The position numbers were made by a program, and so were the translations under genes. This document shows positions 1-9,614 of a DNA stretch of 64,000 nucleotides, piece after piece. The DNA is from Prunus persica. Its lineage: Eukaryota; Streptophyta; Magnoliopsida; Rosales; Rosaceae. The first letter of the stretch is position 1; every line of letters starts with the position of its first letter. Under the pieces are notes generated by a model. The model saw only the letters and a program-made list of their open reading frames with translations. It made no database searches and was not told the origin of the DNA. The stretch covers positions 5,459,394 through 5,523,393 of the forward strand of contig NC_034010.1 of assembly GCF_000346465.2 (NCBI RefSeq), given 5' to 3'.

Positions 1-135
1 TATGGTTGGTTGAGAAGGAGAGGAGGAAGCAGTGGTGCTACCGCCATGAGGATTAGAAGAGTCATCCTCCCCTATGGTGGCGGCTAGGGTTTAGAAACTA
101 GAGTCAGCAATCCCAAGATCGCCGCTCTGATACCA
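1..135 (-). mobile_element. 5' internal end of a Ty1-copia-like retrotransposon with primer-binding site
   Basis: Read on the minus strand, the twelve bases at 135-124 spell TGGTATCAGAGC, the usual primer-binding site of plant Ty1-copia elements (complement of the initiator Met-tRNA 3' end). It directly abuts the LTR at 136-370. Beyond it runs a short leader and then a frame reading SSNPHGGSTTASSSPSQ, which looks like the N-terminus of a copia gag. The expected start lies in a GCCGCCACC context followed by ATA rather than ATG, so the start may be mutated (inference). The rest of the element lies off the left edge. Confidence 0.65.
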
Positions 136-370
136 TGCTAAAATATGAAACCTAATACGAGAATATTTGTTTGTGGGAATTTTCTGTGTATTCTTCTCCT
201 TGTAGGAGGTCATATTTATAATACAACAAAATCTGAATGGGCAAGTAAATAATAAATTCCTAAATCCATTTACAGTAGGAAATCAAGAATTAAAGTAAAT
301 CAATTACAATTATAATAGGAATTCTTGGTGTGTAAGGAAAGTAAGTCAATATCCACAAGTCACGCCAACA
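136..370 (-). mobile_element. Ty1-copia-like LTR (5' LTR of a minus-strand element)
   Basis: A 235-bp segment bounded by TG and CA that directly abuts a copia primer-binding site. On the minus strand it begins TGTTGGCG, like the plus-strand LTR at 1342, and contains a TATAAATA box followed by GGAGAAGAAT. The two LTRs share layout but are diverged, so they come from related families, not one element. The partner LTR would lie off the left edge. Confidence 0.65.
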
Positions 371-916
371 ATTACCTTTCTTTTTCTCTACCTATGCCTG
401 CTGCTGCCTTTTTTCTCTTACTTTTCATCTCTCTATGAGCTTGCTTTCTGCTAAAATCATATTGAGCCCATGTTAGTTTCAGTCTCTTGCGTTCACAGCC
501 GAGCCTCTCTTTTAAATGTATACCATATGGGCAACACGCCCCTTGGTCATTGATGGCCTGATCTCTTTCCTCCGTGAGCCTCGTCACCGTTCACCTAGCC
601 ATCTCAAACCTCCGCAAGCCTCGTCACCGCTTGCCGAGCCTTCTCCTAGCTGGCCTTTGTCTCTCTGTTTATTTGGGTGTTACTTTCTCCAAATCTTGAC
701 TCTCATACATCATCAGATTTGAGGGGGAGTGACACTACTGCTCATCTATTCCATTGCAATTCACCTACCTATCTACCATGGCTAATTGTCCGTGCCTGTT
801 TCTCAAGTACCATTGATCATATGGCTCTATCGACCCATTCTCTTCAGGGGGAGAGGGAGAGTGAAGAGAAGTTGTCTTTGTTGTTGCTGCTGCCACAGTT
901 GTTTGCCCTGCCTTGT

Positions 917-985
917 CTTGCTGGTGCCAGTGCCTTATATTGCTCTTGCTGGTGCCAGTGCATTGTGTTGCTCTTGCTGCTGTCA
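917..985 (+). repeat. 28-bp tandem repeat, about 2.5 copies
   Basis: Two near-identical 28-bp units begin at 917 and 945 (CTTGCTGGTGCCAGTGC core), followed by a partial third at 973. They lie inside the copia 3' remnant. Confidence 0.7.
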
Positions 986-1031
986 ATATTGTTGTCTCTT
1001 GCTGGGGACATTGTTGTTGTTGCTTCTATTA

Positions 1032-1158
1032 TGTTCTGCCTTATAAACTGCCGTGCTCACAGGGTTTCTGTGTTCTGCCTTATCTACTGCCGTGCTCACA
1101 GGATTTCTGTGTTCTGCCTTACCTACTACCGTGCTCACAGGGTTTCTGTGTTCTGCTA
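1032..1158 (+). repeat. 39-bp tandem repeat, just over 3 copies
   Basis: Units start near 1032, 1071 and 1110, with a partial fourth at 1149. Each contains TTCTGCCTTA and CCGTGCTCACAGG with few differences. The array lies upstream of the polypurine tract at 1333 and inflates open frames on the plus strand. Confidence 0.8.
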
Positions 1159-1341
1159 TGTGCCCTATTTTTAGGGTTTGCTATTGTGTTTCCGCTGCGA
1201 ACTTTGCTTTAGTTTGTCACTTGTTTCACTCGTGGTTGACGAAAAGACCTTCTCTACAATTGGTGCTTCTCAAGTATGGTGTTCTGTGACTCGCTTGTTA
1301 AGTTGGGCGTGCGAAATATCTTTGCCCAACTTGAGGGGGAG

Positions 1342-1582
1342 TGTTGGCGAGTCCTTACTTAGTTAAGATTTTGGTTCCTTATTTTATTAGAATTTTGGTT
1401 ACTTACCAATTATTATTTAGTCCTATTGTAGTAGAGATTTACTTCCTATTGTAATTTAGATATATTTCCTATTTTATTTAAGGTTAACATATCTTTGTAC
1501 TTGTATAAATACCTCTATATTGGAGAAGAATAATAATATGAGTGAATATGAGCATAATTGAATATTTTACGCTTCTTTGACA
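1342..1582 (+). mobile_element. Ty1-copia-like 3' LTR
   Basis: Starts TGTTGGCGAG directly after the polypurine tract TTGAGGGGGAG. It carries TATAAATA at 1504-1511 and GGAGAAGAAT downstream, and its best TG...CA end is at 1582 (about 241 bp, close to the 235 bp of the LTR at 136-370). The right boundary is approximate because no second LTR or target duplication is available for comparison. Confidence 0.6.
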
Positions 1583-2812
1583 GCTCTTCCATCCCCAACC
1601 CCTTATAATTGTCGAAAACCCTCCTATTCCTCCCCTTCTGATGTTAGCCAACTCACTCCAGCCTTCCTGAATAACACATACCACAAATTTGAGATAACAT
1701 CCATGATCTATTGTATTTCCCCATTGTTGTAATAGATAACATCCATGCCTTCTCATCTGATTTACTCATTTGCCAGAGTGGGAGGAATGAAGACCAGAAA
1801 GCCGGTGTCCAGATTTTCCTCATCTCAAGGACCTGACTTTAGACAAGAGTCTGAAGCTAAGAGGAAGCTTGCCTTCTCATCTCACTTGCTTGAAAGACTT
1901 AGCTTGTCGTCTGGGTGTGGGGTTCTACATGATGAAAGGGCCAGTACTACTTGTAACATGGAATAATGTCTTCGAAGAATTAGAAATATATGATGGATGC
2001 CCTATTTGATACGATGCCATTTCCAATTCAAAAACTTTTCAGGTATGTTAAGAAAGTATTACACAACTAGATGTTTATGATTCAAATTCAAAACAAAGCA
2101 CAAATTGGATTCATATAAATCTACCTAATTGCCGCGCCATTGATTGTAACAATTGATAATTGAATATGCATCTTTCAGTGTCGTCCCCTTTAAGTTTTTA
2201 GCGTATCAATTAGTCTCTATCATCTCTATTTTCTTGTACATTACATACTTGTTGGTTGGAAATTAGTTTTCAGAAGCTACATGAGTTGGGGTTAACTAGA
2301 GAAATTAGTTTGTTCATATTCTAAGACGAATCTAACGATCCAAGTCTTAATGTCTTGAACTTAGGAGTGTCTTGTTGAGCTGAGATATGCATGAAAATGG
2401 AAAGCAATCGAGTTGAAATCCTCACTGGCTTTTCAAAATCTGATGAGGAAAAGTATGAGAAAACACATGAAGGTAAAATTCTGTTGGTCCTTTTCTGTGC
2501 CTTTCACATCCGAAAGGTTTGCTTGCTGCAATTATTCGAACTACAGTTCCATTTCATTAGAATTATTATTATTTTTGGTTGTATCTCTAGACTCTCTGCG
2601 TAAGATTCCCAATGGGAACTACCCCAACTTGACCCAATTTGGCATGGATTGTGTATTTTGAGATTTCAAGGTAACTGCTGCTAATGGAAGCCCTCCTTGT
2701 TTCACTTGTTAATTCTTAGGGAATAACAATTTTACCAACAAACTCAAGAAATGCATGCTCTGATGTGTTGAAGTTGAAGATTTTGAGAAAGAATGAAAGC
2801 TGTAGCAGAAAA
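1583..2812. other. Intergenic, one unassigned short ORF
   Basis: No gene is supported. A 73-codon frame at 1745-1966 (plus) starts with ATG and has balanced, protein-like composition (contains SRFSSSQGPDFRQ and LLERLSLSS). I recognise no family, no continuing exon is evident, and it may be a gene fragment. A second ATG frame near 2391-2480 reads like a short exon but leads nowhere. Confidence 0.3.
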
Positions 2813-2989
2813 TGTCACATCCCGGGATCGGCTCCGCCGTAGCACGATATTGTCCACTTTGGGCCCCCCTCTCTGCCCTCACGGTTTTGTTTCTGGGAAC
2901 TCACGAGCAACTTCTCAGTGGGTCACCCATCCTGAGATTGCTCTAGCCCCAACTCACTTAACTTCGGATTTCCTATGACTCCGAAGCCA
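2813..2989 (-). mobile_element. Cassandra-type TRIM LTR fragment with 5S rRNA-like segment
   Basis: The segment begins TGTCACATCCCGGG, the usual start of a repeat I know from many rosaceous genomes. Its minus strand from about 2989 to 2880 resembles plant 5S rRNA: CCGAAGTTAAG matches the CCGCAGTTAAGC region, AGGATGGGTGACC matches exactly, followed by CTGAGAAGT and GCTCGTG. 5S promoter sequence inside the LTR is the defining trait of Cassandra TRIM retrotransposons. The copy stops after CCGAAGCC and then runs into unrelated A-rich DNA, so it is truncated and not a 5S gene. Confidence 0.75.
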
Positions 2990-4410
2990 AAAAAGAAAAG
3001 TAAGTTTGCTTTTTTATAATTGAAAGTTGGCATCTTAATCTTTCTGATAATTTACAAGGTCCCTTGATGGCTGTGGAAGGGCCACATGTTTTTTACTAAA
3101 CGGATACTTAACGACAGCAATAAACTTAACATCCTTATTATATGCAGATAGTTCATTTGTGTTTGGAGGGGCGGCCTTCATCTGATCTGACCACATGGAA
3201 AAGCTCTCTTTGTGTTGATGAAGAATTCTTCATCTCAAACAAGATAGAACTGATGTTAAACCCTTGGGGCCACGTCTTCGTTTGGTTTTCTTGCAAGAAA
3301 CTGATGATAAACTGATGTTAGTGCTCGTATTGTTGAAGTTCAATTTGCTCTTGTCCCGCATTGAAAGATTATAGCTTTGTCTATGAATTCTTCAAGGACA
3401 GCCAGTCCGATACTGATTGTTGTTTCCAACAAAAGCTCTGTCTCTACACATTATAGCTTATTCCTTGAATGTTACATATATTCAATGTTTCCATACATTT
3501 CAAGAATTTTGACAAGCAAACGGTCATTCATTGAAGTTCAATATGAAATCTTGTGAGGTTGTCTAAGCTATGGGATGAGCTGCTCATGTTATGACCCTTC
3601 TCTTCCTTGTTCCCATGACAATCACAATATTATGCCTCCACCTAAGCAAATTAGAAGACAATTTGGAGTTGTGATATTAAAAGTAGAATGTTACATGCAC
3701 AACTGATCATAACATCTCTTAAAATTTTTGAGCGTTAACAAGTAAATAAACATGCACTTAAAAATTAAAGTAGTTGTGCATGGAAATATATTGACACTGA
3801 TTTTATTTTGTACCTTCTCTTTCTTATTTCCATGAGTGAATGTATGTTTTGCTTGCTAATGCTCAACAATTTTAAGACAAATGCTAATCATACGTCAGTT
3901 CGATTTGTAGAATGGTTAGCTGAACTTATACATCAGTTTCAATTTGTCATCTTAAAGAAAAATTTAAGAGAAATTTCATTTTAATTTTTCAAAATTCATG
4001 ATTTGTTGTTTGACTTTAACATTATCCAATTTTTCATATATTTTAAGGGTATTTTAGTCTTTCTATTTTCAAGGGTATTTTAAACATAGAAAATTCATTA
4101 TAAAAAAAATGTATATCTTTTAAACAATTAAAATTGAAAAAAATAAATAAATAACCTTCCTCGATCCCTGTGTGCCATCAACAGCTCCAACCAACTTTGT
4201 CCACCTTGAAATCCATTCCCCCTTCCCTCTTCACAGACCCTCCATTTCCCCTTCCCTTCCCTCTACCCCTTCCTCCTCTCTCTACTATGGCACACCTAGC
4301 TTCCACATACAAATTCCCTCAGCCCATCCAAACCGAGTACACCTTCTTCTTTTTTCTAATTAAAAATTTTAGACATCCTCAATGAACACCATAAAAAAAT
4401 TTAGACATGC
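2990..4410. other. Intergenic AT-rich DNA
   Basis: No gene recognised. It contains a MITE-like inverted repeat (3713-3880, separate entry) and a pyrimidine-rich stretch around 4185-4290 just before a purine-rich block at 4413-4570. Confidence 0.5.
3713..3880. repeat. Imperfect inverted repeat, MITE-like
   Basis: The left arm around 3713-3756 (containing CTTAAAATTTTTGAGCG and AACAAGTAAATAAACATGCA) pairs with the right arm around 3838-3880 read in reverse (CTTAAAATTGTTGAGCATT, AGCAAGCAAAACATACAT). The arms are about 40 bp with a loop of about 80 bp. Weaker pairing continues outward to about 3700 and 3900. No clear target-site duplication was found. Confidence 0.5.
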
Positions 4411-4411
4411 T

Positions 4412-4412
<1 letters not shown>

Positions 4413-4446
<34 letters not shown>
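4413..4446 (+). repeat. (AG)17 microsatellite and purine-rich tract
   Basis: A perfect AG run is followed to about 4570 by degenerate GA-rich, strongly strand-asymmetric sequence. This lies about 500 bp upstream of the cystatin gene. Confidence 0.95.
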
Positions 4447-4450
<4 letters not shown>

Positions 4451-4822
4451 AGGAGAATGATAGAAATGGGAGAGGGAGGAGAGAGATGGAGAGACGGGGG
4501 AGGGGAGAGATTGAGAAAGACGAGAGAGGGAGGAGATAGAGAGCGTGGAGAGAGGGGGAGGAGAGATAAAAAAAAAAAACTATAAATTATATATGATTTT
4601 TTGTTTTTAATAATGATGGTGTTTTTGAGTTTTTCTTGAATTTGAGTTTTTAAAAATGAGTCTACAAAAGAGTATTTTTTTCCTCCGTTAGTTTGGGTTT
4701 TTGTTTTTGTTTTTGTTTTTGTTTGCTTGGAAACGACGCTTGAATTAAAGAAAAAGAAAAGATTAAATAGAAAAAGGAAAACAAAAGCTTACCGACTAAG
4801 CAAAGAAAGATACTCAAAGCGA

Positions 4823-4840
4823 CACGTGTATGACACGTAT
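4823..4840. promoter_or_regulatory. G-box/ABRE cluster upstream of the first cystatin
   Basis: CACGTG at 4823-4828 is followed within ten bases by a second ACACGT core, about 100 bp before the cystatin start codon. A G-box also lies upstream of the paralogue at 9057-9062, within matching flanking sequence, so it has been kept since duplication. G-boxes bind bZIP/bHLH factors; regulation by ABA or stress is inference. Confidence 0.5.
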
Positions 4841-4923
4841 ACAAAAAGACTCCGAGCAGCGAAAGAGATAAATTCCTGTCTGTCTTACAAAGTGTCAGAA
4901 ACCCAAACACAAAACAAAAGCAG

Positions 4924-6130
4924 ATGAAATTGAAATCGAAATCTTCTTCTTCTTCTTCCTCCTCCTTGTGTGTGTTTATGCAACTCATCTTCTTCGTCCT
5001 CTTACCTTTCCTCGCATTCTCATCCTTCGCAGAAGAATCAAATCCCTCCCATTTCCAAAACATGGCCACTCTCGGCGGAGTCCACGAATCCCATGCCTCC
5101 CAGAACAGCCTCGAAACCGAAGACCTTGCTCGCTTCGCTGTCCAAGATCACAACAACAAGGAGGTCTTTATTCTTTTTTGCCTTTTAATTTCTACAATTT
5201 TGTGCTGGAATTTCAATTAATTGAAAATTTTGCAGAATGCTCTGCTTGAGTTTGTGAGGGTGGTGAAGGCAAAGGAGCAGGTGGTGGCTGGCACTCTGCA
5301 CCATCTGACGATCGAGGCCATCGATGCTGGAAAGAAGAAGCTTTACGAAGCCAAAGTCTGGGTGAAGCCTTGGTTGGGTTTTAAGGAAGTACAGGAGTTC
5401 AAGCACGCCGGTGACTGTAATGAAACGCCGTCGTTTACCCCTTCTGATCTTGGTGTTAAGGAAGGTGGGCATGGTCCCGGGTGGCAATCTGTGCCGCCAC
5501 ACGATCCTCAGGTTCAGGATGCTGCAAATCATGCTGTTAAGAGCCTCCAGCAAAGGTCTAATTCTCTGTTTCCTTATGAGCTTCAAGAAGTTGTTCACGC
5601 AAAGGCTGAGGTTTGTGCTTTTTCACTTCGTATTGGGTTTTTGGGGTAGTGTTTGGTTGTGCTGAATTGGGTGTTAAAAATAAATTTAAAATGCATATTG
5701 GAGAATTGGGGTTTGGTGGGTAAAATTTGGTTGTTTTCAATTGGGTGGCAAGGAGAATTGGGTATTGGAGGGTAGGTAATATTTGGTTGAATTGAATTGG
5801 TATTGGGGTAGTCTTTAGATAGTTCAGAAGATTGAAATGCATTTTGTTGTTTTTAAATGTGCATTTGAACTCAAATTGTGCTGTATAGTGCACAGGAATA
5901 TTCTAATTTCTTCTTTTCTTCATTTGTTTCTGCTTTGAGATCAATGGGTTTGTACTGATTTGCATATGTTTGAACTATCTGTGTGAGAGCAGGTGATTGA
6001 AGAACATGCCAAGTTTAACATGCTTCTGAAGTTGAAGAGGGGAGACAAAGAAGAGAAGTTTAAAGTTGAAGTGCATAAGAACAATGAAGGCACCTTCAAA
6101 CTGAACCAGATGGAGGCAGATCACTCCTAG
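4924..6130 (+). CDS. Secreted two-domain phytocystatin with legumain-inhibiting tail
   Basis: Three exons at 4924-5163, 5236-5610 and 5993-6130, all with GT-AG borders and keeping frame, give 250 residues. A hydrophobic N-terminus (about residues 14-37, with [12 protein letters not shown]) is a likely signal peptide. The cystatin domain shows the plant LARFAV helix motif, the QVVAG inhibitory loop and the PW hairpin (VKPWLGF), which together block papain-like cysteine proteases. The C-terminal extension carries [10 protein letters not shown]; the SNSL motif is the known legumain (vacuolar processing enzyme) site of long phytocystatins. Length and exon layout fit the two-domain class. ATG at 4924 is chosen because it gives the signal peptide; an internal ATG at 5062 matches the start of the short paralogue and could give a cytosolic form. 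Expected sites are the secretory pathway or vacuole. Confidence 0.92.
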
Positions 6131-6981
6131 TTAAGATATAGCAAGTTTGTAGCAAGCAAATGTTCTGGAACTAACGGAGTGTACAAATTGCTTTGGTTGC
6201 TGTTTGTATAACTTTTTATGTCCTGATACCAACACTTTGGTGTGTGGTTGTGTTTCCGAACTGTATGCGTATGTATAATAATGCTATTGCTACTTATCTT
6301 TTCTTTCAATTCCCCTCACTCCTGGAATGGGTTCGATTTGCCCATCGCATTCTCGCCCCTACGAAAATCCTAATCTGGCTCTGGTCCCTGCCAACCATAA
6401 CAAAGTCCTCTATCCCTATTCCTGCCTCAGAAAGCGCGAGGGATTCTTACTCCCTTTCCTGGGTAACCTTCCGACTGCTGTCGACCATTTCGACACTAGA
6501 TTTTTTTTGGTTTTTTGGTCAGAACCCACAGCCAAGCCCTTTCTGTTCCTAGCTACAACCGCAGCTTCCGCCTACTGTTGTCGATGTCAGTATGAGAGTT
6601 GGACGAAGACAAACTAAAAAATTAGTTGGAATTGCGGTTAAAAATCCTTTTTATTGTTTATTTAAATGATTATTTTTAACATAAATTTTTATGTATTTTA
6701 CTTTTGAGACATACGGCTCCCACTATACTTCTATACGGAGAATAGAAGGATAAAGCAACAGAATAAAAGTTGGAACGAAGATAATTGGGTTCTAGGCAAA
6801 GAAATCGAAAAGAAAAATTCTGAATAAAATTGAGAAAAAAGACTACAAGTATTGCAAGGATACGTGCCATCTGAACCTTGTCAACTAGTAAACCTAAGTG
6901 ACTTGAGGTTGGATGCTAATCAACTCTCTGGAAAATTAAACCAGAACAGGAAATTCAAAGAAAACCTAGTAAAAGAATAGA
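6131..6981. other. Intergenic between cystatin and SPT5-like ORF
   Basis: Contains the cystatin 3' untranslated region and presumably the 3' end of the minus-strand SPT5-like ORF. Frames around 6190-6620 are short and without recognisable domains. Nothing else is supported. Confidence 0.5.
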
Positions 6982-8583
6982 CTAACGGGCCCAAGTACTC
7001 TTGGAGAGCCTTGTAGATGCTCCTGCATCAGAATAGCAACTAGCGGATGTCACCTCAGAACTCTCCACAACATCATCAGCAAACACAGGGATATGTTCCT
7101 TGGTTATATCGGATAAAATGATGAGCACATGCTGCTCAACCTTAACAACCATACCAGTTGCACCTTCCAGAGTACCAGATACAACTTTCACATGATTCCC
7201 AGGTTCGAAGTATTTGCAAAGCTCTTTTTCGTTTAAGGCAAGAGTTTTTGGAAGTTGTTTAATTTCGGGCCTGATATGAACAATCTCTCCCTCAACTTTC
7301 TCAACCCATCCTTTCAAATTTTTAAGATCTCCCTTGACAACAATAACTGTATCACCCTTCACAAAGGGTCCCTTCTTTCTGTTTGAAAATAAAGTTGACA
7401 AACGGGCACCATTCTCCCCGGGTTTCCGGAATTTTTCAAGTTCATCCAAAGTGGGACGTATGTTTTGAGAGCTAATTGATTTCATCGATACTGCCTTGTA
7501 CAGGAAACCATCTTTAAACAGCATGCCATCAATACTCTCAAAGTAATCACCAGTCACCGGATCTCGTCTACGCTCTACACGAATATGCAGTTGTTTTGCT
7601 TCATCAATATTCATAAAGCGTGGAGGAGGAACAAATGCCTTCTTTTTCACAACTTGTCTGCCCTCCAGTTTATTTGCAATAGCTTGTAAATCAATCCTTG
7701 GAATTAATTTTACCCTGACTCTCTGCCGCACATCATCGACACCGACAACCTTGGCAAGGTCTCCTTTATAGGTCCCCATCTTCATTCTGACCCATGTGCC
7801 CCTAGAAACATCAATTGCCTTGCTTTCAACCGAAAGAACGTCAGTCATTTCTCCGATCGGAACACGGTTTACCTTATGTAGGGCAAGTATATTGCGCAGA
7901 CCTTTGCAAGCCTCCCTCACATGGGCTTCGTTGTCGGCTTCAATGTATATAAAGCTTTTGAGGTGGTCTAGGGCAACAGCAGACTTGATGTTCAGTTTAG
8001 GTTTATCAATATACTTTTGCATTAAGCAAACAACTGCCTCTCGCTCACGACCGATCGCGCATTTCACCATCCACAACTTTGGGTCCCTAACACAAGGTAA
8101 AAGAGCTTGCTGATTCACCACCAAATCAGTTGTCTCCTCCTCGTCGTATTCTGCACGACTAGGTGATGACCTTGCATACCGCGCTTGAATTCTTCTCTCA
8201 AGCGCTTCAACATCTTCTTCTTGCTCATCTTCTTGCGGCCGCAATGGACGATGACGATGCATCCTTCTACCATCATGTTCTTCTTCAGGGAGATCAGCTC
8301 CAGTATCAACAATGAAGTCGTCCTCGCCCTCATCTTCCTCTTCCTCCTCCTCATCGTTATCGACCTCGGCCTCGATATCAAAAAACTTTGACCCAATAGG
8401 CCTCTTATTCCTCCGTTTACGACTCACACCACCACCATAAGCCTCATCATCGTCTCTGAAATCCGATCTCCTCCGCTTCTGTCTGGATATTTGTCCTCCC
8501 TGCTCCTCCTCATGTTCCTCTTCTTCATCCCCATCTAGAACTTGGTCTGGTTCGTAGTCATCTTCATCTCTGTGACGAGCCAT
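6982..8583 (-). CDS. SPT5-like transcription elongation factor, 3'-truncated and intronless
   Basis: A single 533-codon frame from ATG at 8583. SPT5 partners SPT4 as DSIF on RNA polymerase II. Visible in order: an acidic N-terminus with Asp/Glu runs and basic patches (about 1-165); the NGN domain with its DPKLWMVKC start, about 170-265; a first KOW region (GTWVRMKMGTYKGDLAKVV); a second (FVKGDTVIVVKGDLKNLKGW); a third (FEPGNHVKVVSGTLEGATGMVV). Identity to SPT5 ends at VVESSEVT; about 20 unrelated residues and a stop follow. Full-length SPT5 is about 1,000 residues, so the later KOW domains and the phosphorylated C-terminal repeats are missing. Plant SPT5 genes are, to my knowledge, split by many introns, so an uninterrupted frame suggests a processed retrocopy. 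It sits between the two cystatin genes in opposite orientation. The frame is clean, so it may still make a truncated protein with NGN but no CTR. Confidence 0.8.
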   Translation of the reverse strand: MARHRDEDDYEPDQVLDGDEEEEHEEEQGGQISRQKRRRSDFRDDDEAYGGGVSRKRRNKRPIGSKFFDIEAEVDNDEEEEEEDEGEDDFIVDTGADLPEEEHDGRRMHRHRPLRPQEDEQEEDVEALERRIQARYARSSPSRAEYDEEETTDLVVNQQALLPCVRDPKLWMVKCAIGREREAVVCLMQKYIDKPKLNIKSAVALDHLKSFIYIEADNEAHVREACKGLRNILALHKVNRVPIGEMTDVLSVESKAIDVSRGTWVRMKMGTYKGDLAKVVGVDDVRQRVRVKLIPRIDLQAIANKLEGRQVVKKKAFVPPPRFMNIDEAKQLHIRVERRRDPVTGDYFESIDGMLFKDGFLYKAVSMKSISSQNIRPTLDELEKFRKPGENGARLSTLFSNRKKGPFVKGDTVIVVKGDLKNLKGWVEKVEGEIVHIRPEIKQLPKTLALNEKELCKYFEPGNHVKVVSGTLEGATGMVVKVEQHVLIILSDITKEHIPVFADDVVESSEVTSASCYSDAGASTRLSKSTWAR

Positions 8584-9056
8584 AGCTGTCTGTGTGCTGA
8601 TGGGATCAAGTTTGGGGTTCTAGGGTTTTTGTTGGGTAGTAAGAGCGTAGTGGTGCTTTTTATGACATAAGTCTCCTGTTGAATTGACAAAATTGGACTA
8701 GGAAACTGCTTTCCTCCTTGCCCAAGGAAGGAGGCATTCCTATCTCCTCTAATTCACAGATTTACAAATATTATGTAAAAATAATTTATAAAAAAATATA
8801 CGAAGAAGAAATCTTGACATACATGTCACACGGCATGAAATTAAGAATTCCTACTTCTTAAAAAAAAAAAAGGCAAGTATTTTCGATTAAACTAGGAGGA
8901 CGTTATCGAAATCCCACCTAAACTAAGTGGTGCACTATTCTCGCAATTTTGCTACAACAAAAAAGTCTTCCCAAAACTTACGGACTAAGTTATTTCATAT
9001 AAAAAATAAAATTCAAACAAATAAAAAATCTTACAGACTAAACAAAGAGAATCGTA

Positions 9057-9062
9057 CACGTG
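9057..9062. promoter_or_regulatory. G-box upstream of the second cystatin
   Basis: CACGTG lies about 175 bp before the cystatin start. The neighbouring sequence (GACTAA then CAAAG) also matches the promoter of the first cystatin, which indicates a shared duplicated promoter. Confidence 0.45.
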
Positions 9063-9236
9063 TCCCAAATTCGATGGGCGATATAGCGAAGTTTCCGTGC
9101 ACACAGCATGTCGAAGAGTCAACAGAATTGAAATCGAAATTTTCATCTTCCTTCCTCCTGTGTGTATTGATAGCCATACAACTCTCTATCTCAAATCCAA
9201 AAGCCTCAGCTCGCAAAAACCAATTCTCACCCAAAA

Positions 9237-9614
9237 ATGGCAGCAGTTGGCACAGTACGCGAATCTCAAGGTTCCGAGAACAGCGTCGAAACCGAAAGCC
9301 TGGCTCGTTTCGCCGTCGAAGAATACAACAAGAAAGAGGTAAACAAAAAGCCCTTTTTCTATTTGTGTGAAGCAAATATTGTGGGTGGGTTTTTGGTTAA
9401 TTGATTGATTGAATAACTAATTGTGCAGAATGCTCTGCTTGAGTTTGTGAGGGTGGTGAATGAGAAGGTGCAGGTGGTTTCGGGCACTCTGCACTATCTG
9501 ACGATTGAGGTCACCGACGCGGGGAAGAAGAAGCTCTTTGAAGCCAAGGTCTGGGTGAAGCCTTGGGCCAACTTCAAGGAAGTGCAGGAGTTCAAGCCTG
9601 TTGCTGACTCTTAG
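9237..9614 (+). CDS. Short single-domain phytocystatin
   Basis: Two exons, 9237-9338 and 9429-9614, give 95 residues. [15 protein letters not shown] and VKPWANF are the three cystatin contact motifs, so inhibition of papain-like cysteine proteases is expected. It lies 3 kb from the long paralogue and shares intron position, promoter segments and exon 2 sequence. Upstream DNA still encodes a signal-peptide-like stretch (SSFLLCVLIAIQL at about 9145-9185) but in a different frame from the cystatin domain. Starting at 9237 therefore gives a leaderless, probably cytosolic protein. A stop at 9612-9614 removes the C-terminal domain; a decayed exon 3 remains at 10815. It may be a normal short cystatin in function, but the remains show descent from the long form. 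Confidence 0.88.

Larger units (their letters stand above)
371..1341 (+). mobile_element. 3' internal remnant of a copia-like retrotransposon, two polypurine tracts
   Basis: Pyrimidine-rich non-coding DNA without a credible gene. Two copies of a polypurine tract (GAGGGGGAGTG) occur at 721-731 and 1333-1343. The second immediately precedes a TG-initiated LTR, as expected for the plus-strand priming site at the 3' end of a copia element. The first may mark an older or nested element. Short tandem repeats sit between them and have their own entries. Open frames here are low-complexity Cys/Leu runs and are not credible proteins. Confidence 0.55.

Noticed and set aside
677..1212. Long Cys/Leu-rich frames
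   Set aside because: They arise from short tandem repeats in retroelement DNA and have no domain.
2880..2989. Functional 5S rRNA gene
   Set aside because: Only part of the 5S sequence is matched, with many differences, and it lies inside an LTR fragment.
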